Assembly: GCA_018648655.1 (NCBI GenBank)
Contig: JABGQV010000050.1
Coordinates: forward strand, 1-39,151
DNA from: Anaerolineae bacterium
GTDB lineage: Bacteria > Chloroflexota > Anaerolineae > Anaerolineales > Villigracilaceae
Length of the DNA: 39,151 bases
Direction: 5' to 3'
Numbering within the stretch: position 1 is the stretch's first letter; each line of letters begins with the position of its first letter. The notes beneath the pieces are model-generated. The model was not told where the DNA came from and searched no databases. It was given only the letters and a program-made list of their open reading frames with translations. This document shows positions 8,432 through 18,259 of this stretch, one piece after another. The translations under genes and the position numbers were made by a program.

Positions 8432-9355
8432 TTATTTGCTTTTCTCCATCATCCTGCAAAAAGTGCAAAGCTCAAGCGCGGATGTCGGTTGCCCGCAAGA
8501 TGGGCAAATATGTAATTCTGGCACAATCTCAGTAGTCGGCTCAGCAAAAAGCCCCTTCTTTTTAGCCGAAAGAAATTTGGTAAAAAAATGTATCTTTGCT
8601 CCGGGGTGTTCATGCTCTAGCTGGTTAAGTAACTCTTTATATTGCGTCGAAGTTGAGCCCTCTGCAAAGGGACATTCATCGTAAATATATTCAATACCCC
8701 GTAAAAGCGTATAGGCTGCCATCTCACGCTCATAGAAACGGAATAAAGGTTTTACTTTACGGGCTAAACCATCTCGCTCAGCAAGAACCGGATGTTGGCG
8801 AATCAGATAATCACCATTCCATTGAAGGGTATTTGAGAAAAGAGTCGCGGCTTCGTCATCAAGATTATGACCAGTAGCGAGAACATCATAACCAAAGTCA
8901 CGGGCAATCCGATTCATCTCGTGGCGTTTTACGAGACCACAAGAGGAGCAAGGTTTGTCGCGTCCGCGCTTAGTTTCTTTAGCTAGGGTCGGCAGATCTA
9001 TCCCGTAATCAGATGTCATATTAACGACATGCAAGTTCAGGTCACGTGCCTTTGCGAATTCTTCTGTCAAACGCTGCGATTCAGAAGAGTAACTAATCCC
9101 TTCATCAATCCCAAGCGCGATATATAACCCATCTGCTTGATAGCCAAGTATCTGGAGCATATCCCAGAGAGCGAGTGAATCTTTGCCACCAGAAACAGCG
9201 ACAAGGATTTTCTCATCGGGCGTAAACATTTTTTGTTTTTCAATATGCTTCAACATCTGCTCTGGGAGCCATTGCAAGAAATCGTCTTTGCAAAGCCCCA
9301 TATTATGCTGACGCATATTGATAACGGCTTTACCGCCACATTTTTTACATTTCAT
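8432..9355 (-). CDS. ttuA: TtuA/TtcA-family tRNA thiolation PP-loop ATPase
   Basis: N-terminal CKKC zinc motif, PP-loop ILVAVSGGKDSLAL, PCSSCG, ATGHNLDDEAATLF, C-terminal CPSCGQPTSALELCTFC. Confidence 0.88.
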   Translation of the reverse strand: MKCKKCGGKAVINMRQHNMGLCKDDFLQWLPEQMLKHIEKQKMFTPDEKILVAVSGGKDSLALWDMLQILGYQADGLYIALGIDEGISYSSESQRLTEEFAKARDLNLHVVNMTSDYGIDLPTLAKETKRGRDKPCSSCGLVKRHEMNRIARDFGYDVLATGHNLDDEAATLFSNTLQWNGDYLIRQHPVLAERDGLARKVKPLFRFYEREMAAYTLLRGIEYIYDECPFAEGSTSTQYKELLNQLEHEHPGAKIHFFTKFLSAKKKGLFAEPTTEIVPELHICPSCGQPTSALELCTFCRMMEKSK

Positions 9356-9391
9356 ATTGGTCTAAGTATTTTTTAGTTTTGTGGTCGCTTC

Positions 9392-9592
9392 TTATCCACC
9401 AGAAATGACTGAAACCAATTTAATAGTTTCGCCCTCTTTGATAATATTATCTTCGGTAATTAGTTCACCCTCGCGCACACAAATAACCGATTCGGGGAGG
9501 ATTTCTAAACGTCTGAGTGCAACCCGAAGGGTAGAGCCAGCTTTGACCTCGTATTTTTTATCACGGAGAATAATTGTGCTTGTTTTTTTCAT
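9392..9592 (-). CDS. ttuB: Ubiquitin-like sulfur carrier protein (MoaD/ThiS/TtuB-like) ending in Gly-Gly
   Basis: 66 aa ending ...IKLVSVISGG; 36 bp upstream of the ttuA-like gene, same strand. Confidence 0.8.
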   Translation of the reverse strand: MKKTSTIILRDKKYEVKAGSTLRVALRRLEILPESVICVREGELITEDNIIKEGETIKLVSVISGG

Positions 9593-9631
9593 AGCGGTGA
9601 TTTTACCACTTTCTTATGGTAGGATTTAAGC

Positions 9632-9988
9632 ATGGCAAATCATAATCAAAAAATCGGGCGCTGGGGTGAGGAAGTTGCCTCAGTGTATTTACAAAAAAAA
9701 GGTTATAAATTTGTGGATATGAACGTCCGTACCCCTCATGGCGAGATTGATATTATTCTGCAAGACGATAAGATAACTGTTTTCGTTGAAGTCAAAACAC
9801 GGACTTCAACCCAGTATGGCCCTCCTGAAATGGCGATCACACGTCAAAAACAATTAAATATGTTTAACTCGGCAGAGTATTATGCTGAAGAACATAAAAT
9901 AATCCACTGGCAGATTGATGCTATTTCAGTAGAAGGAAATCCAAATAGCCGAGAACCAAAAATCACGCATTTTGAAGATGTTATTTAA
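9632..9988 (+). CDS. yraN: YraN/UPF0102-family endonuclease-like protein
   Basis: GRWGEEVASVYLQKKGYKFVDMNVRTPHGEIDIILQDD...FVEVKTR. Confidence 0.93.
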   Translation: MANHNQKIGRWGEEVASVYLQKKGYKFVDMNVRTPHGEIDIILQDDKITVFVEVKTRTSTQYGPPEMAITRQKQLNMFNSAEYYAEEHKIIHWQIDAISVEGNPNSREPKITHFEDVI

Positions 9989-10006
9989 ATATTAAAGGTT
10001 AAAAAA

Positions 10007-10954
10007 TTGAAAGTTGAAGGTGTAAAGCTCCCCCTGATTGCCATAATTGGCCCCACAGCTGTTGGGAAGACAGAACTGTCTTTACAACTTGCAGAGCGAT
10101 TTAACGGTGAAATTATCTCGTCTGATTCGCGGCTGTTTTATCGCGGAATGAATATTGGTACAGCAAAGCCATCTACAGAAGAAATGGCGCGAGTGCCCCA
10201 TCATTTAATAGATATAGCTGATCCTGATGAAATTTGGGCTTTAGCTCAATTTCAAAAATCAGCGCAGGCAATTATTGTAGATATTTGCGCACGAGGCAAA
10301 CTTCCTTTTTTAGTGGGCGGCACAGGCCAATATTTTCGCTCAGTAACAGAGGGTTGGCTCCCCCCAGAAGTGAAGGCAGATAAAAGATTACGAGGAGAAT
10401 TAGAAAAGCTGGAAGCAGAAAAAGGTAGTCAATGGTTACACGAAAAATTAATGATGCTTGACCCTGTAGCGAGTGAAAAAATTGATTATAGAAATATACG
10501 ACGCGTTATTAGAGCATTGGAAGTTATTTTTACTACCGGGAAGAAGTTTTCATCTCTGCGGAAGCAAAAAGGCGAATCTCCATATAATTTGCTCACTATT
10601 GGGCTAAAGCGAGAGCGCCCTGAATTATATGAACGTGTAGATTTAAGAATTGAAAAAATGTTTGAAGCTGGGTTATTAAATGAAGCACAAAGTTTATTAG
10701 ATGCAGGTTATTCTGACGAACTGCCTAGTATGTCTGCCTTAGGCTACAGAGAATGTATTTCTGTATTAAGGGGAGAAATGGATGTAGAAGAAGCCAAAAT
10801 GCTGATGCGACGTATTACGCGAAAGTTCGTGCGGAAGCAAGCTAATTGGTTCAAAGATGATGACGATAGGATTAAGTGGTTTGACGCGCGCGAAGCCGAT
10901 CTTTTCACCCAAATAGAAAGAAAAATTGAAATATGGCTAAAAAGATATAAGTAA
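10007..10954 (+). CDS. miaA: tRNA dimethylallyltransferase MiaA (TTG start)
   Basis: LIAIIGPTAVGKTELSLQLAERFNGEIISSDSRLFYRGMNIGTAKP; VGGTGQYFRSV. Confidence 0.96.
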   Translation: MKVEGVKLPLIAIIGPTAVGKTELSLQLAERFNGEIISSDSRLFYRGMNIGTAKPSTEEMARVPHHLIDIADPDEIWALAQFQKSAQAIIVDICARGKLPFLVGGTGQYFRSVTEGWLPPEVKADKRLRGELEKLEAEKGSQWLHEKLMMLDPVASEKIDYRNIRRVIRALEVIFTTGKKFSSLRKQKGESPYNLLTIGLKRERPELYERVDLRIEKMFEAGLLNEAQSLLDAGYSDELPSMSALGYRECISVLRGEMDVEEAKMLMRRITRKFVRKQANWFKDDDDRIKWFDAREADLFTQIERKIEIWLKRYK

Positions 10955-11018
10955 TACGATTTTTTTCCAGTATAATAAAGGGGCTGTTTTCAAATTCGCC
11001 TAGAAAAGGAGCTTGCTA

Positions 11019-12716
11019 ATGGAAGGACTGTGGATTAAGAATTACGATGCTGAGGTACCAAAACATCTTGAGTACCCAAAGAAACCTTTATTTCATTTTT
11101 TGGAAGAGGAAGCAGAAAAAAATCCCGATAAAGTTTGTACAATTTTTAAGGGTGCAACTATTTCCTATAAGGAAATAAATGACACTACAGATGCCCTCGC
11201 AGGAGCCTTAGCCGGTTTAGGTGTTAAAAAAGGTGATCGCGTGGGTATTTTTATGCCCAATACACCCCAATTTGTAATTGCTTATTATGCCGTTTTAAAA
11301 GCAGGCGGTGTTGTAGTTGCATCAAACCCTCTTTATACAGCTACTGAGATTGCGCATCAGGCAAATGATGCAGGTATTGAAGTAATGCTCGTGATGAGCA
11401 ATTTCTATAAAACTGTAAAAGAAGCGCAAGCTGATACAAAAATCAAAACCGTAGTCGTAACAAACTTAAAAGAAACGCTCCCTGCCTTAACACGCGTTTT
11501 ATTTACTTTAGCAGTAGAGAAAAAAGGTGGCCATCGCATTGAAGGTGGATTACCCGAAGGCGACCTTTGGATGAAAGACTTGCTTGCCAAATATCAACCT
11601 TCTGACCGCCCCAAACTAGATATTGGTCCTGATGATCCTTGTCTCTTCCAATACAGTGGTGGCACAACCGGTGTTCCAAAAGCAGCAGTTGCATTGCACC
11701 GCAATATTGTTGCCAATTCTTTACAAATTAAGAACTGGATGACAAACTTAGAAGCTGATGGTGAAGTTGTTCTGATGGCAATACCTCTTTTCCATGTTTA
11801 TGGCATGGTTGCCGGAATGAACTTTGGTATGGCAACTGGCTCTAGTTTGGTTATGGTGCCGAATCCACGCGATTTGAAAGATGTTTTGGATAATATCAGC
11901 AAATATCGTGCTTCAATCTTCCCCGCTGTACCAACACTTTATAACGCAATTAATAATCACCCTGATGTTCTATCAGGAAAATATGATTTATCTTCGATAA
12001 AGGCTTGTATTTCTGGCTCAGCTGCGCTGATGCGAGAAACAAAAGATAAATTTGAAGAATTGACTGGCGGAAAAGTTTTCGAAGGCTATGGTCTTTCAGA
12101 AGCCCCAACTGCCACTCACTGTAATCCTATGGGCGGCGTGAATAAAACAGGCTCTATTGGGATGCCACTTCCCGATGTAGATTGCAGAATTATTGACCTT
12201 GATGATGGCGAAACCGAAATGGCAACGGGTGAAATTGGCGAGATTATTGTCAAAGGCCCCCAAGTAATGCGCGGATACCATAATATGCCCACAGAAACAG
12301 CCAATTCTCTACGTGAGTGGAATGGCGAAACCTGGCTCTATACAGGTGATATTGCCCGTATAGACGAAGATGGTTATTTCTATATTGTTGACCGCAAGAA
12401 AGAATTGATTAAACCTGGTGGCTTCCAAGTTTGGCCCCGTGAAGTAGAAGAGACAATTTCTGACCACCCGAAAGTCCTAGAAGTAGGTGTAGCCGGCATC
12501 CCTGACCCCTATCGCGGTGAAACTGTAAAGGCTTGGGTTGTTGTTAAAGAAGGCGAAACTCTTACTAAGGATGAAATAAGAGATTTTGCTAAAGAAAAAT
12601 TAGCTAAATATAAGGTGCCATCTCATGTTGAGTTCCGTGATGAGCTACCAAAGACCACTGTTGGCAAAATTTTACGACGTGAGCTAGTAAGACAGCATAA
12701 AGAAAGTGAAGAATAG
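11019..12716 (+). CDS. fadD: Long-chain fatty acid--CoA ligase (AMP-binding)
   Basis: YSGGTTGVPKAAV AMP-binding motif; GYGLSEAPTATHCNP; WLYTGDIARIDEDGYFYIVDRKKELI; AAAGGAG SD before ATG 11019. Confidence 0.92.
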   Translation: MEGLWIKNYDAEVPKHLEYPKKPLFHFLEEEAEKNPDKVCTIFKGATISYKEINDTTDALAGALAGLGVKKGDRVGIFMPNTPQFVIAYYAVLKAGGVVVASNPLYTATEIAHQANDAGIEVMLVMSNFYKTVKEAQADTKIKTVVVTNLKETLPALTRVLFTLAVEKKGGHRIEGGLPEGDLWMKDLLAKYQPSDRPKLDIGPDDPCLFQYSGGTTGVPKAAVALHRNIVANSLQIKNWMTNLEADGEVVLMAIPLFHVYGMVAGMNFGMATGSSLVMVPNPRDLKDVLDNISKYRASIFPAVPTLYNAINNHPDVLSGKYDLSSIKACISGSAALMRETKDKFEELTGGKVFEGYGLSEAPTATHCNPMGGVNKTGSIGMPLPDVDCRIIDLDDGETEMATGEIGEIIVKGPQVMRGYHNMPTETANSLREWNGETWLYTGDIARIDEDGYFYIVDRKKELIKPGGFQVWPREVEETISDHPKVLEVGVAGIPDPYRGETVKAWVVVKEGETLTKDEIRDFAKEKLAKYKVPSHVEFRDELPKTTVGKILRRELVRQHKESEE

Positions 12717-12744
12717 GTTAGAGAAAAAATAAGCTAGAGAATCA

Positions 12745-12778
12745 AAAAGGAGGCTTTCCAATGAAAAGCCTCCTTTTA
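12745..12778 (+). terminator. Intrinsic terminator AAAAGGAGGCTTT...AAAAGCCTCCTTTT
   Basis: Inverted repeat with A/T flanks between convergent genes. Confidence 0.85.
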
Positions 12779-12830
12779 TTTTTAAGTCAGAAGAAGTATT
12801 TCTTGCTTTCGACTTTATATCGTATTTTCT

Positions 12831-14702
12831 TTACGCCATTACTTGTGGTGTACCACTCTTCTTATCAAAGGGTGGGGGGAAAATCTTTTCAAATTCTTCA
12901 CGAGTAAGATTTTCTTTCTCTATGAGTGCTTCAGCAACCGCATTTAATTCTTTGCGATGTTTCTTCAAAATGCTTTTAGCAGTTTTATATGCTATGTCTA
13001 CTAATTTTCGAACCTCAGCATCAATTTTCTGGGCAACTTCCTCAGAATAATCACGTTGCTCTGAAATCTCACGTCCTAAGAAAACCAATTCTTCTTTCTT
13101 ACCATAAGTCATTAAGCCAAGTTCATCGCTCATGCCTAATTGCGTAACCATACTACGCGCTATTTGCGTGACTTGTGAAATATCACTGGATGCACCTGAT
13201 GTAATATCATCAAAAACTTCTTCTTCGGCCACACGCCCACCAAGAGCGTAAGCCAAGGTTGCCATCATTTTCTTTCGTGATTGCAACATGCGATCTTCTT
13301 CTGGGCGGAACCAAGTTACACCGCCCGCTTGTCCACGTCCAATAATGGTTACTTTCTGAACAGGGTCAGCTTCGGCTATCGCATTGCCTACAACTGCGTG
13401 ACCTGCTTCATGATAAGCAATAATCCGCTTCTCTTCATCAGAAATGAGACGCGATTTTCGTTCAGGCCCCATCACTACCCGCTCTATTGCTTCTTCTAAA
13501 TCCTCTTGCTCAATCACTTTTTTATTGCGACGTGCAGCTAAAAGCGCGCCTTCGTTAATAAGATTCTCAAGGTCTGCGCCAACAAATCCGGGAGTGCCAC
13601 CTGCCAGAGAGCTTAAGTCTACGTTTGGAGCAAGGGGTTTGCCTTTTGAATGCACTTTCAAGATAGCCTCACGCCCTTTTTTATCGGGGCGATCCATCAT
13701 TACACGGCGATCAAAACGACCGGGGCGTAGCAAAGCAGGATCAAGAATATCTGGGCGATTCGTGGCCGCAATCATAATCACATTGGTCTCGGTATCAAAC
13801 CCGTCCATTTCTACAAGCATCTGGTTTAGTGTTTGCTCACGTTCATCGTGCGAGCCGCCTAAGCCTGCCCCACGCTGACGCCCGACCGCATCAATTTCAT
13901 CGATAAAGATAATACAGGGAGCATGCTTTTTGGCTTGTTCAAAAAGATCGCGAACTCGGCTTGCGCCAACACCAACAAACATTTCAACAAATTCAGACCC
14001 TGAAATAGAAAAGAAGGGAACACCCGCTTCGCCAGAAACGGCTTTTGCGAGAAGGGTTTTACCTGTTCCTGGTGCACCAACCAACAAAACACCTTTAGGG
14101 ATACGAGCGCCAAGTTGAATATATTTTTCTGGCTCTTGCAAAAAGTCTACAATTTCACTTAACTCTTCTTTTGATTCTTCTGCTCCTGCCACATCTTCAA
14201 AGGTGACTGTGGGATTCTCGCCTGTAAACATGCGAGCGCGAGATTTACCAAAAGACATAGCCTGATTATTGCTTCCTTGTGCCTGACGGAAGATAAAGAA
14301 AAGGATGCCTGCCATAAATATCACCGGCAAAATGACAAATAGATTTGAGAGTATAAGCTCCCAAGTACTAAGCGGCCGCGCTTCTATTTTTATCTTTCCT
14401 GTAGCTAGCACATTATGAGAAACACCTAAATTAAGCAACTGTTCAACCAAGGTAGTTGTAGGCTCTTTATGTGATACGCGCTCTATAGCATCTTCGCCTG
14501 CACCATAAATTACAACAACCTTATCATCTTTTCCGATAAGAATTCGGTTGACTTTTCCTGCTTGCACATCACGGGCAACTTCACTAATAGTGAGAGCCTC
14601 ATCTGTATCAGTCTCCTGTCTTATATTCATGTAGAGCATTGCGACAATCGCAACAAAGAACATGACATAAACAAGATATGATTGTTTTCGTTTAGATTCC
14701 AT
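12831..14702 (-). CDS. ftsH: ATP-dependent zinc metalloprotease FtsH
   Basis: [16 protein letters not shown] region, HEAGH zinc motif. Confidence 0.98.
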   Translation of the reverse strand: MESKRKQSYLVYVMFFVAIVAMLYMNIRQETDTDEALTISEVARDVQAGKVNRILIGKDDKVVVIYGAGEDAIERVSHKEPTTTLVEQLLNLGVSHNVLATGKIKIEARPLSTWELILSNLFVILPVIFMAGILFFIFRQAQGSNNQAMSFGKSRARMFTGENPTVTFEDVAGAEESKEELSEIVDFLQEPEKYIQLGARIPKGVLLVGAPGTGKTLLAKAVSGEAGVPFFSISGSEFVEMFVGVGASRVRDLFEQAKKHAPCIIFIDEIDAVGRQRGAGLGGSHDEREQTLNQMLVEMDGFDTETNVIMIAATNRPDILDPALLRPGRFDRRVMMDRPDKKGREAILKVHSKGKPLAPNVDLSSLAGGTPGFVGADLENLINEGALLAARRNKKVIEQEDLEEAIERVVMGPERKSRLISDEEKRIIAYHEAGHAVVGNAIAEADPVQKVTIIGRGQAGGVTWFRPEEDRMLQSRKKMMATLAYALGGRVAEEEVFDDITSGASSDISQVTQIARSMVTQLGMSDELGLMTYGKKEELVFLGREISEQRDYSEEVAQKIDAEVRKLVDIAYKTAKSILKKHRKELNAVAEALIEKENLTREEFEKIFPPPFDKKSGTPQVMA

Positions 14703-14830
14703 AGAATCCTCCTATATGAAAATGAAATTATACCAATATTTACCTTATTAGAAACTCTTGGAACCCAAATTCATATAATTCTCTAAGATTGTTTTTATCA
14801 GCTAATTAGATGCTTATTTGATATAAAAAA

Positions 14831-15592
14831 TTACTTAATTCTCAACTCAATTGGGCAATGGTCTGAACCAAGCACATCATCATGAATAATCACGTCTTCT
14901 ACGCGAGGCAGCAAGTTTTCAGAAATCAAGAAATAATCAATCCGCCAGCCAACATTACGTGCGCGCGCACCACCACGATAAGACCACCAAGAGTATTGTT
15001 CCTTCTCAGGATTAAGATACCTAAATGGATCAACAAAACCATGTTCGAGATATTTATCGATCATGGCGCGTTCTTCGGGCAAAAAACCTGATGTTTTATG
15101 ATTGCTTTTATGATTCTTTAAATCAATTTCATTATGAGCAGTATTGAAATCGCCAGTAATAATAACGGATTCGCCTGCTGCATGAAGCGCATTGCACTCT
15201 TCTAGTAAAAGCTCATAAAAATCAAGCTTATACTGCACGCGTTCGTGCCCACGCTGTCCATTAGGAAAATAGATATTATAGAGATAAAAATCTGTGTGAC
15301 GCGTGCGAGTCACACGCCCTTCTACATCAAAACGCTCACTTCCAAGCCCCAAGTTTACTTCACGTGCGTCTTCTTTAAGCCAAGTAGCAGTACCGCTATA
15401 ACCCTTTTTCTCCGCGGGATTCCAAATAATCTCATAGCCATCCACTTCTCGCTGCTCTTCTGTTAATTGTTCGGGCAAAACGCGTGTTTCTTGTAAGCAC
15501 ATTGCATCGGGCGATTGCTCAATAATCCAAGGTAAAACATCTTTCTTTAGAGCAGCCCTTAGCCCGTTTACATTCCAAGTAATTATTTTCAT
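14831..15592 (-). CDS. xthA: Exodeoxyribonuclease III (AP endonuclease family 1)
   Basis: MKIITWNVNGLRAALKK, QETRV, GDFNTAHNEIDL, GSDHCPIEL. Confidence 0.94.
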   Translation of the reverse strand: MKIITWNVNGLRAALKKDVLPWIIEQSPDAMCLQETRVLPEQLTEEQREVDGYEIIWNPAEKKGYSGTATWLKEDAREVNLGLGSERFDVEGRVTRTRHTDFYLYNIYFPNGQRGHERVQYKLDFYELLLEECNALHAAGESVIITGDFNTAHNEIDLKNHKSNHKTSGFLPEERAMIDKYLEHGFVDPFRYLNPEKEQYSWWSYRGGARARNVGWRIDYFLISENLLPRVEDVIIHDDVLGSDHCPIELRIK

Positions 15593-15646
15593 TTTATATC
15601 CTCTTCTATGGTAAACTTAATTCATATTTTTTAAGGGAAAGAACTT

Positions 15647-16042
15647 ATGACTAATGAAGTAAAAAACATTCTTTGTATCGAAGACGAACCAGAAATGATT
15701 GATTTGATTCGTCTAATTCTCAACCGGCATGGCTTTGATGTACAAGGAGCAAATGGTGGCAGAATAGGGTTGGATATGGTTAAAAAAAATCCGCCAGACC
15801 TAGTTTTGCTCGACTTAATGATGCCTGATATAGACGGTTGGGAAGTATACCAGCAAATAAAAGCCGATGAAAAAACCAAGCATATTCCAGTAATAGTTGT
15901 CACCGCAAAAGCTCAAAATGTTGATAAGGTGCTGGGCTTGCACATAGCAAAAGTAGACGACTATATCTCTAAACCCTTTAGCCCTCAGGCCCTCTTAGAG
16001 AGTGTTCAAAAGGTGCTAAATTTAGAAATAACAACGCTCTAA
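15647..16042 (+). CDS. Stand-alone response regulator receiver protein
   Basis: ILCIEDEPEMIDLI...VLLDLMMPDIDGWEV...KPFSPQALL. Confidence 0.93.
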   Translation: MTNEVKNILCIEDEPEMIDLIRLILNRHGFDVQGANGGRIGLDMVKKNPPDLVLLDLMMPDIDGWEVYQQIKADEKTKHIPVIVVTAKAQNVDKVLGLHIAKVDDYISKPFSPQALLESVQKVLNLEITTL

Positions 16043-16062
16043 AACCGTCAAAATACTATTGA

Positions 16063-16092
16063 CAGGGCGGCGAAAGTCGCCCTGCTTTTTTT
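16063..16092 (+). terminator. Intrinsic terminator CAGGGCG...CGCCCTGCTTTTTTT
   Basis: 7-bp GC stem plus T7. Confidence 0.85.
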
Positions 16093-16147
16093 ATGCCTAT
16101 ACTCGCATCTAAGAAAGGATTTCTAAAATAAATTCGGAATACTTACT

Positions 16148-16519
16148 ATGTCCCATATCATTCATGTTAATAATTTAGATTTCCCATCTCAAACACCTCT
16201 ACAGATTAAATATTGCGATTCTTTTCTTTGTCGTTTACGCGGATTAACATTCACTTCCGAAATCACTCCTGCTTCGGGCTTGTTACTTGTTCAGAAAGCA
16301 GATTCTCGCCTCGACGCATCTATTCACATGCTCGGCGTTAGCTACGATTTAGCCGTCATCTGGATCAATTCAGCCATGCAAGTTGTTGATAAAGTCTTGG
16401 CTAAAAGCTGGCATCTGTCTTATGCACCTAAAAAGCCTGCTCAATATATTCTAGAAATTCACCCAGAAAGATTAAGTGAATTCAAAATCGGTGATAAGGT
16501 TCAATTTGAAGATGTTTAA
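16148..16519 (+). CDS. DUF192-family protein
   Basis: FLCRLRGLTFTSE...GLLLVQKADSRLDASIHMLGVSYDLAVIWINSAMQVVD pattern. Confidence 0.82.
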   Translation: MSHIIHVNNLDFPSQTPLQIKYCDSFLCRLRGLTFTSEITPASGLLLVQKADSRLDASIHMLGVSYDLAVIWINSAMQVVDKVLAKSWHLSYAPKKPAQYILEIHPERLSEFKIGDKVQFEDV

Positions 16520-17948
16520 ATATATCCAACACGTTATAAAAAAGCCTCTAATCCTTCTTTTCATCGTCTCTCTTCTACCAAGCACAACCCCCGTTCACGC
16601 GCAAGAGGGAATAGAAAACCCCATCTATATTATTCAATCTGGTGACACTCTTTGGGATATTGCTTCGCGTTTCAATGTAGACCTTGATACGCTGATTACT
16701 GCAAATGAACTTGAAGATAATAACCTCATCATAGGTCAAGAAATCATTATTCCAGGCCTCGAGGGTGTAAGCGGAGTATTAAGAACAGAAACTGTCTCTT
16801 ACGGAGATAATTTGCGTTCTCTAGAACGTCGTACTCAAGCATCGCAAAATATCCTTCGCAGGCTAAATAGACTTCTAAGCCCTACAGAGCTTTATGCAGG
16901 CGTTAAATTAATTATTCCAGTAGACGAAGAAGCCCCTTTACTCTCGGCGCGTATTTCTCTTAGCAAGGGTGAAACTTTGTTAGAAGAAGCCATCCGTGAA
17001 GATAGCGATATTTGGACTATAGCAGAACTCAACACCCTAAGAAGCACATCTTCTGCTCTTCCTGGTGAGGTGCTATATGCCCTAGCAAATGAGGGCGAGA
17101 CAATAAGCAGCGCGAATGGGCTCCCTGCTGCCTTTCTCTCTGTCGATGTAGAGAACTTACCTTTTTATCAGGGAAGTACAGCAGAAATTAATGTTGAAAC
17201 TATAGATAATGTAGACTTAAGTGGCTCTCTTTTTTCAGATAGAGAATATGAGCTTAAGTTCTTTCCAACCCAAGATAATAATTTCGTGGCATTACAAGGG
17301 ATTCACGTAATGACCGAACCTGGCGCCTATCCTCTAAAATTAGAAGCAACTTACCCCGATGGGCGCATAGAGTCTTACGAGCAAATGGTACTTATTATTT
17401 CTGCCGGCTATCCTAATGAGATAATACCTGTTCCACCAGAAACCCTTGATCCCACGACCAGAGAGAGGGAAATGAGAGAGTTGCTTGATATTATTTCCCA
17501 AAGCAGTTCCGAACCTTTATGGGCAGGCATTTTTAACAACCCTTCTGTTTTTGAAGATTGCTTTACCTCCTACTATGGGAGTCGGCGTGAATATAGAGCT
17601 ACAGATAGCAGCACAGACAAAAACTATTATAGTTTCCATAGCGGTTTAGACTTTTGTGGCGGCACAGGTTTAGCAATTGACTCAGCAGCAAATGGCATAG
17701 TCGTATTTTCTCAAGATACAATCATACGCGGTAGCGCAACTATTATCGATCATGGCTGGGGAATATATACGGGATATTGGCATCAATCTGAAAATTATGT
17801 TCAGGTTGGCGATATAGTTGAGGCAGGCGAAGTAATTGGGTTGGTCGGTGCAACTGGACGCGTAACAGGCGCTCATCTACATTGGGAAGTGTGGGTCAAT
17901 CAAGTACAGGTCAATCCGATGCCATGGCTGGAGCAGAGCTTCCCATAG
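16512..17948 (+). CDS. Secreted LysM + M23-type peptidoglycan endopeptidase (overlaps previous gene)
   Basis: Signal peptide; LysM YIIQSGDTLWDIASRFNVDLDTLITANEL; M23 features HSGLDFCGGTGLAI, DHGWGIYTGYWHQ, GAHLHWEVW. Confidence 0.9.
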   Translation: MFKYIQHVIKKPLILLFIVSLLPSTTPVHAQEGIENPIYIIQSGDTLWDIASRFNVDLDTLITANELEDNNLIIGQEIIIPGLEGVSGVLRTETVSYGDNLRSLERRTQASQNILRRLNRLLSPTELYAGVKLIIPVDEEAPLLSARISLSKGETLLEEAIREDSDIWTIAELNTLRSTSSALPGEVLYALANEGETISSANGLPAAFLSVDVENLPFYQGSTAEINVETIDNVDLSGSLFSDREYELKFFPTQDNNFVALQGIHVMTEPGAYPLKLEATYPDGRIESYEQMVLIISAGYPNEIIPVPPETLDPTTREREMRELLDIISQSSSEPLWAGIFNNPSVFEDCFTSYYGSRREYRATDSSTDKNYYSFHSGLDFCGGTGLAIDSAANGIVVFSQDTIIRGSATIIDHGWGIYTGYWHQSENYVQVGDIVEAGEVIGLVGATGRVTGAHLHWEVWVNQVQVNPMPWLEQSFP

Positions 17949-18069
17949 AAAAATGCAAAAGCTCACCCCCGCACTCAAATTGATTCAACGGTGACAAGTC
18001 TAAAATTACGCGTGATGCGGTATTTTATCTATCTGAATAACAAGATAAATCTAGTCCTAGAAATCTCTT

Positions 18070-18098
18070 TTGACAAAACACCCCCTCCCTGCTATACT
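18070..18098 (+). promoter_or_regulatory. Sigma-70 promoter TTGACA-N17-TATACT upstream of RNase J
   Basis: -35 at 18070-18075, -10 at 18093-18098. Confidence 0.8.
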
Positions 18099-18128
18099 GC
18101 CAAACGTTAGATTATGGATATGACTTTC

Positions 18129-18212
18129 ACTGTCAGTAGACAGTTTTTTTGTAAGGACAATCAAAGTTCTGTAAGAAGCCCTCGGGAGAAAGATTCCTTG
18201 GGCTATTTTTTT
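18129..18212 (+). promoter_or_regulatory. RNase J leader containing two tandem terminator-like hairpins (18129-18150; 18177-18212)
   Basis: ACTGTC-AGTA-GACAGTTTTTTT, then AGCCCTCGGGAGAAAGATTCCTTGGGCTATTTTTTT, all between promoter and start codon; third hairpin ACCGC-ATAAG-GCGGT at 18221-18235. Confidence 0.75.
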
Positions 18213-18259
18213 AATTCTAAACCGCATAAGGCGGTTCTATAACTATTTAAAGAGGAAAA

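Noticed and set aside
8274-8684. 136-aa plus-strand ORF
   Set aside because: Begins in the terminator hairpin and is antisense to the ttuA C-terminus.
13444-13878. 144-aa ORF antisense to ftsH
   Set aside because: Shadow ORF opposite a highly conserved gene.
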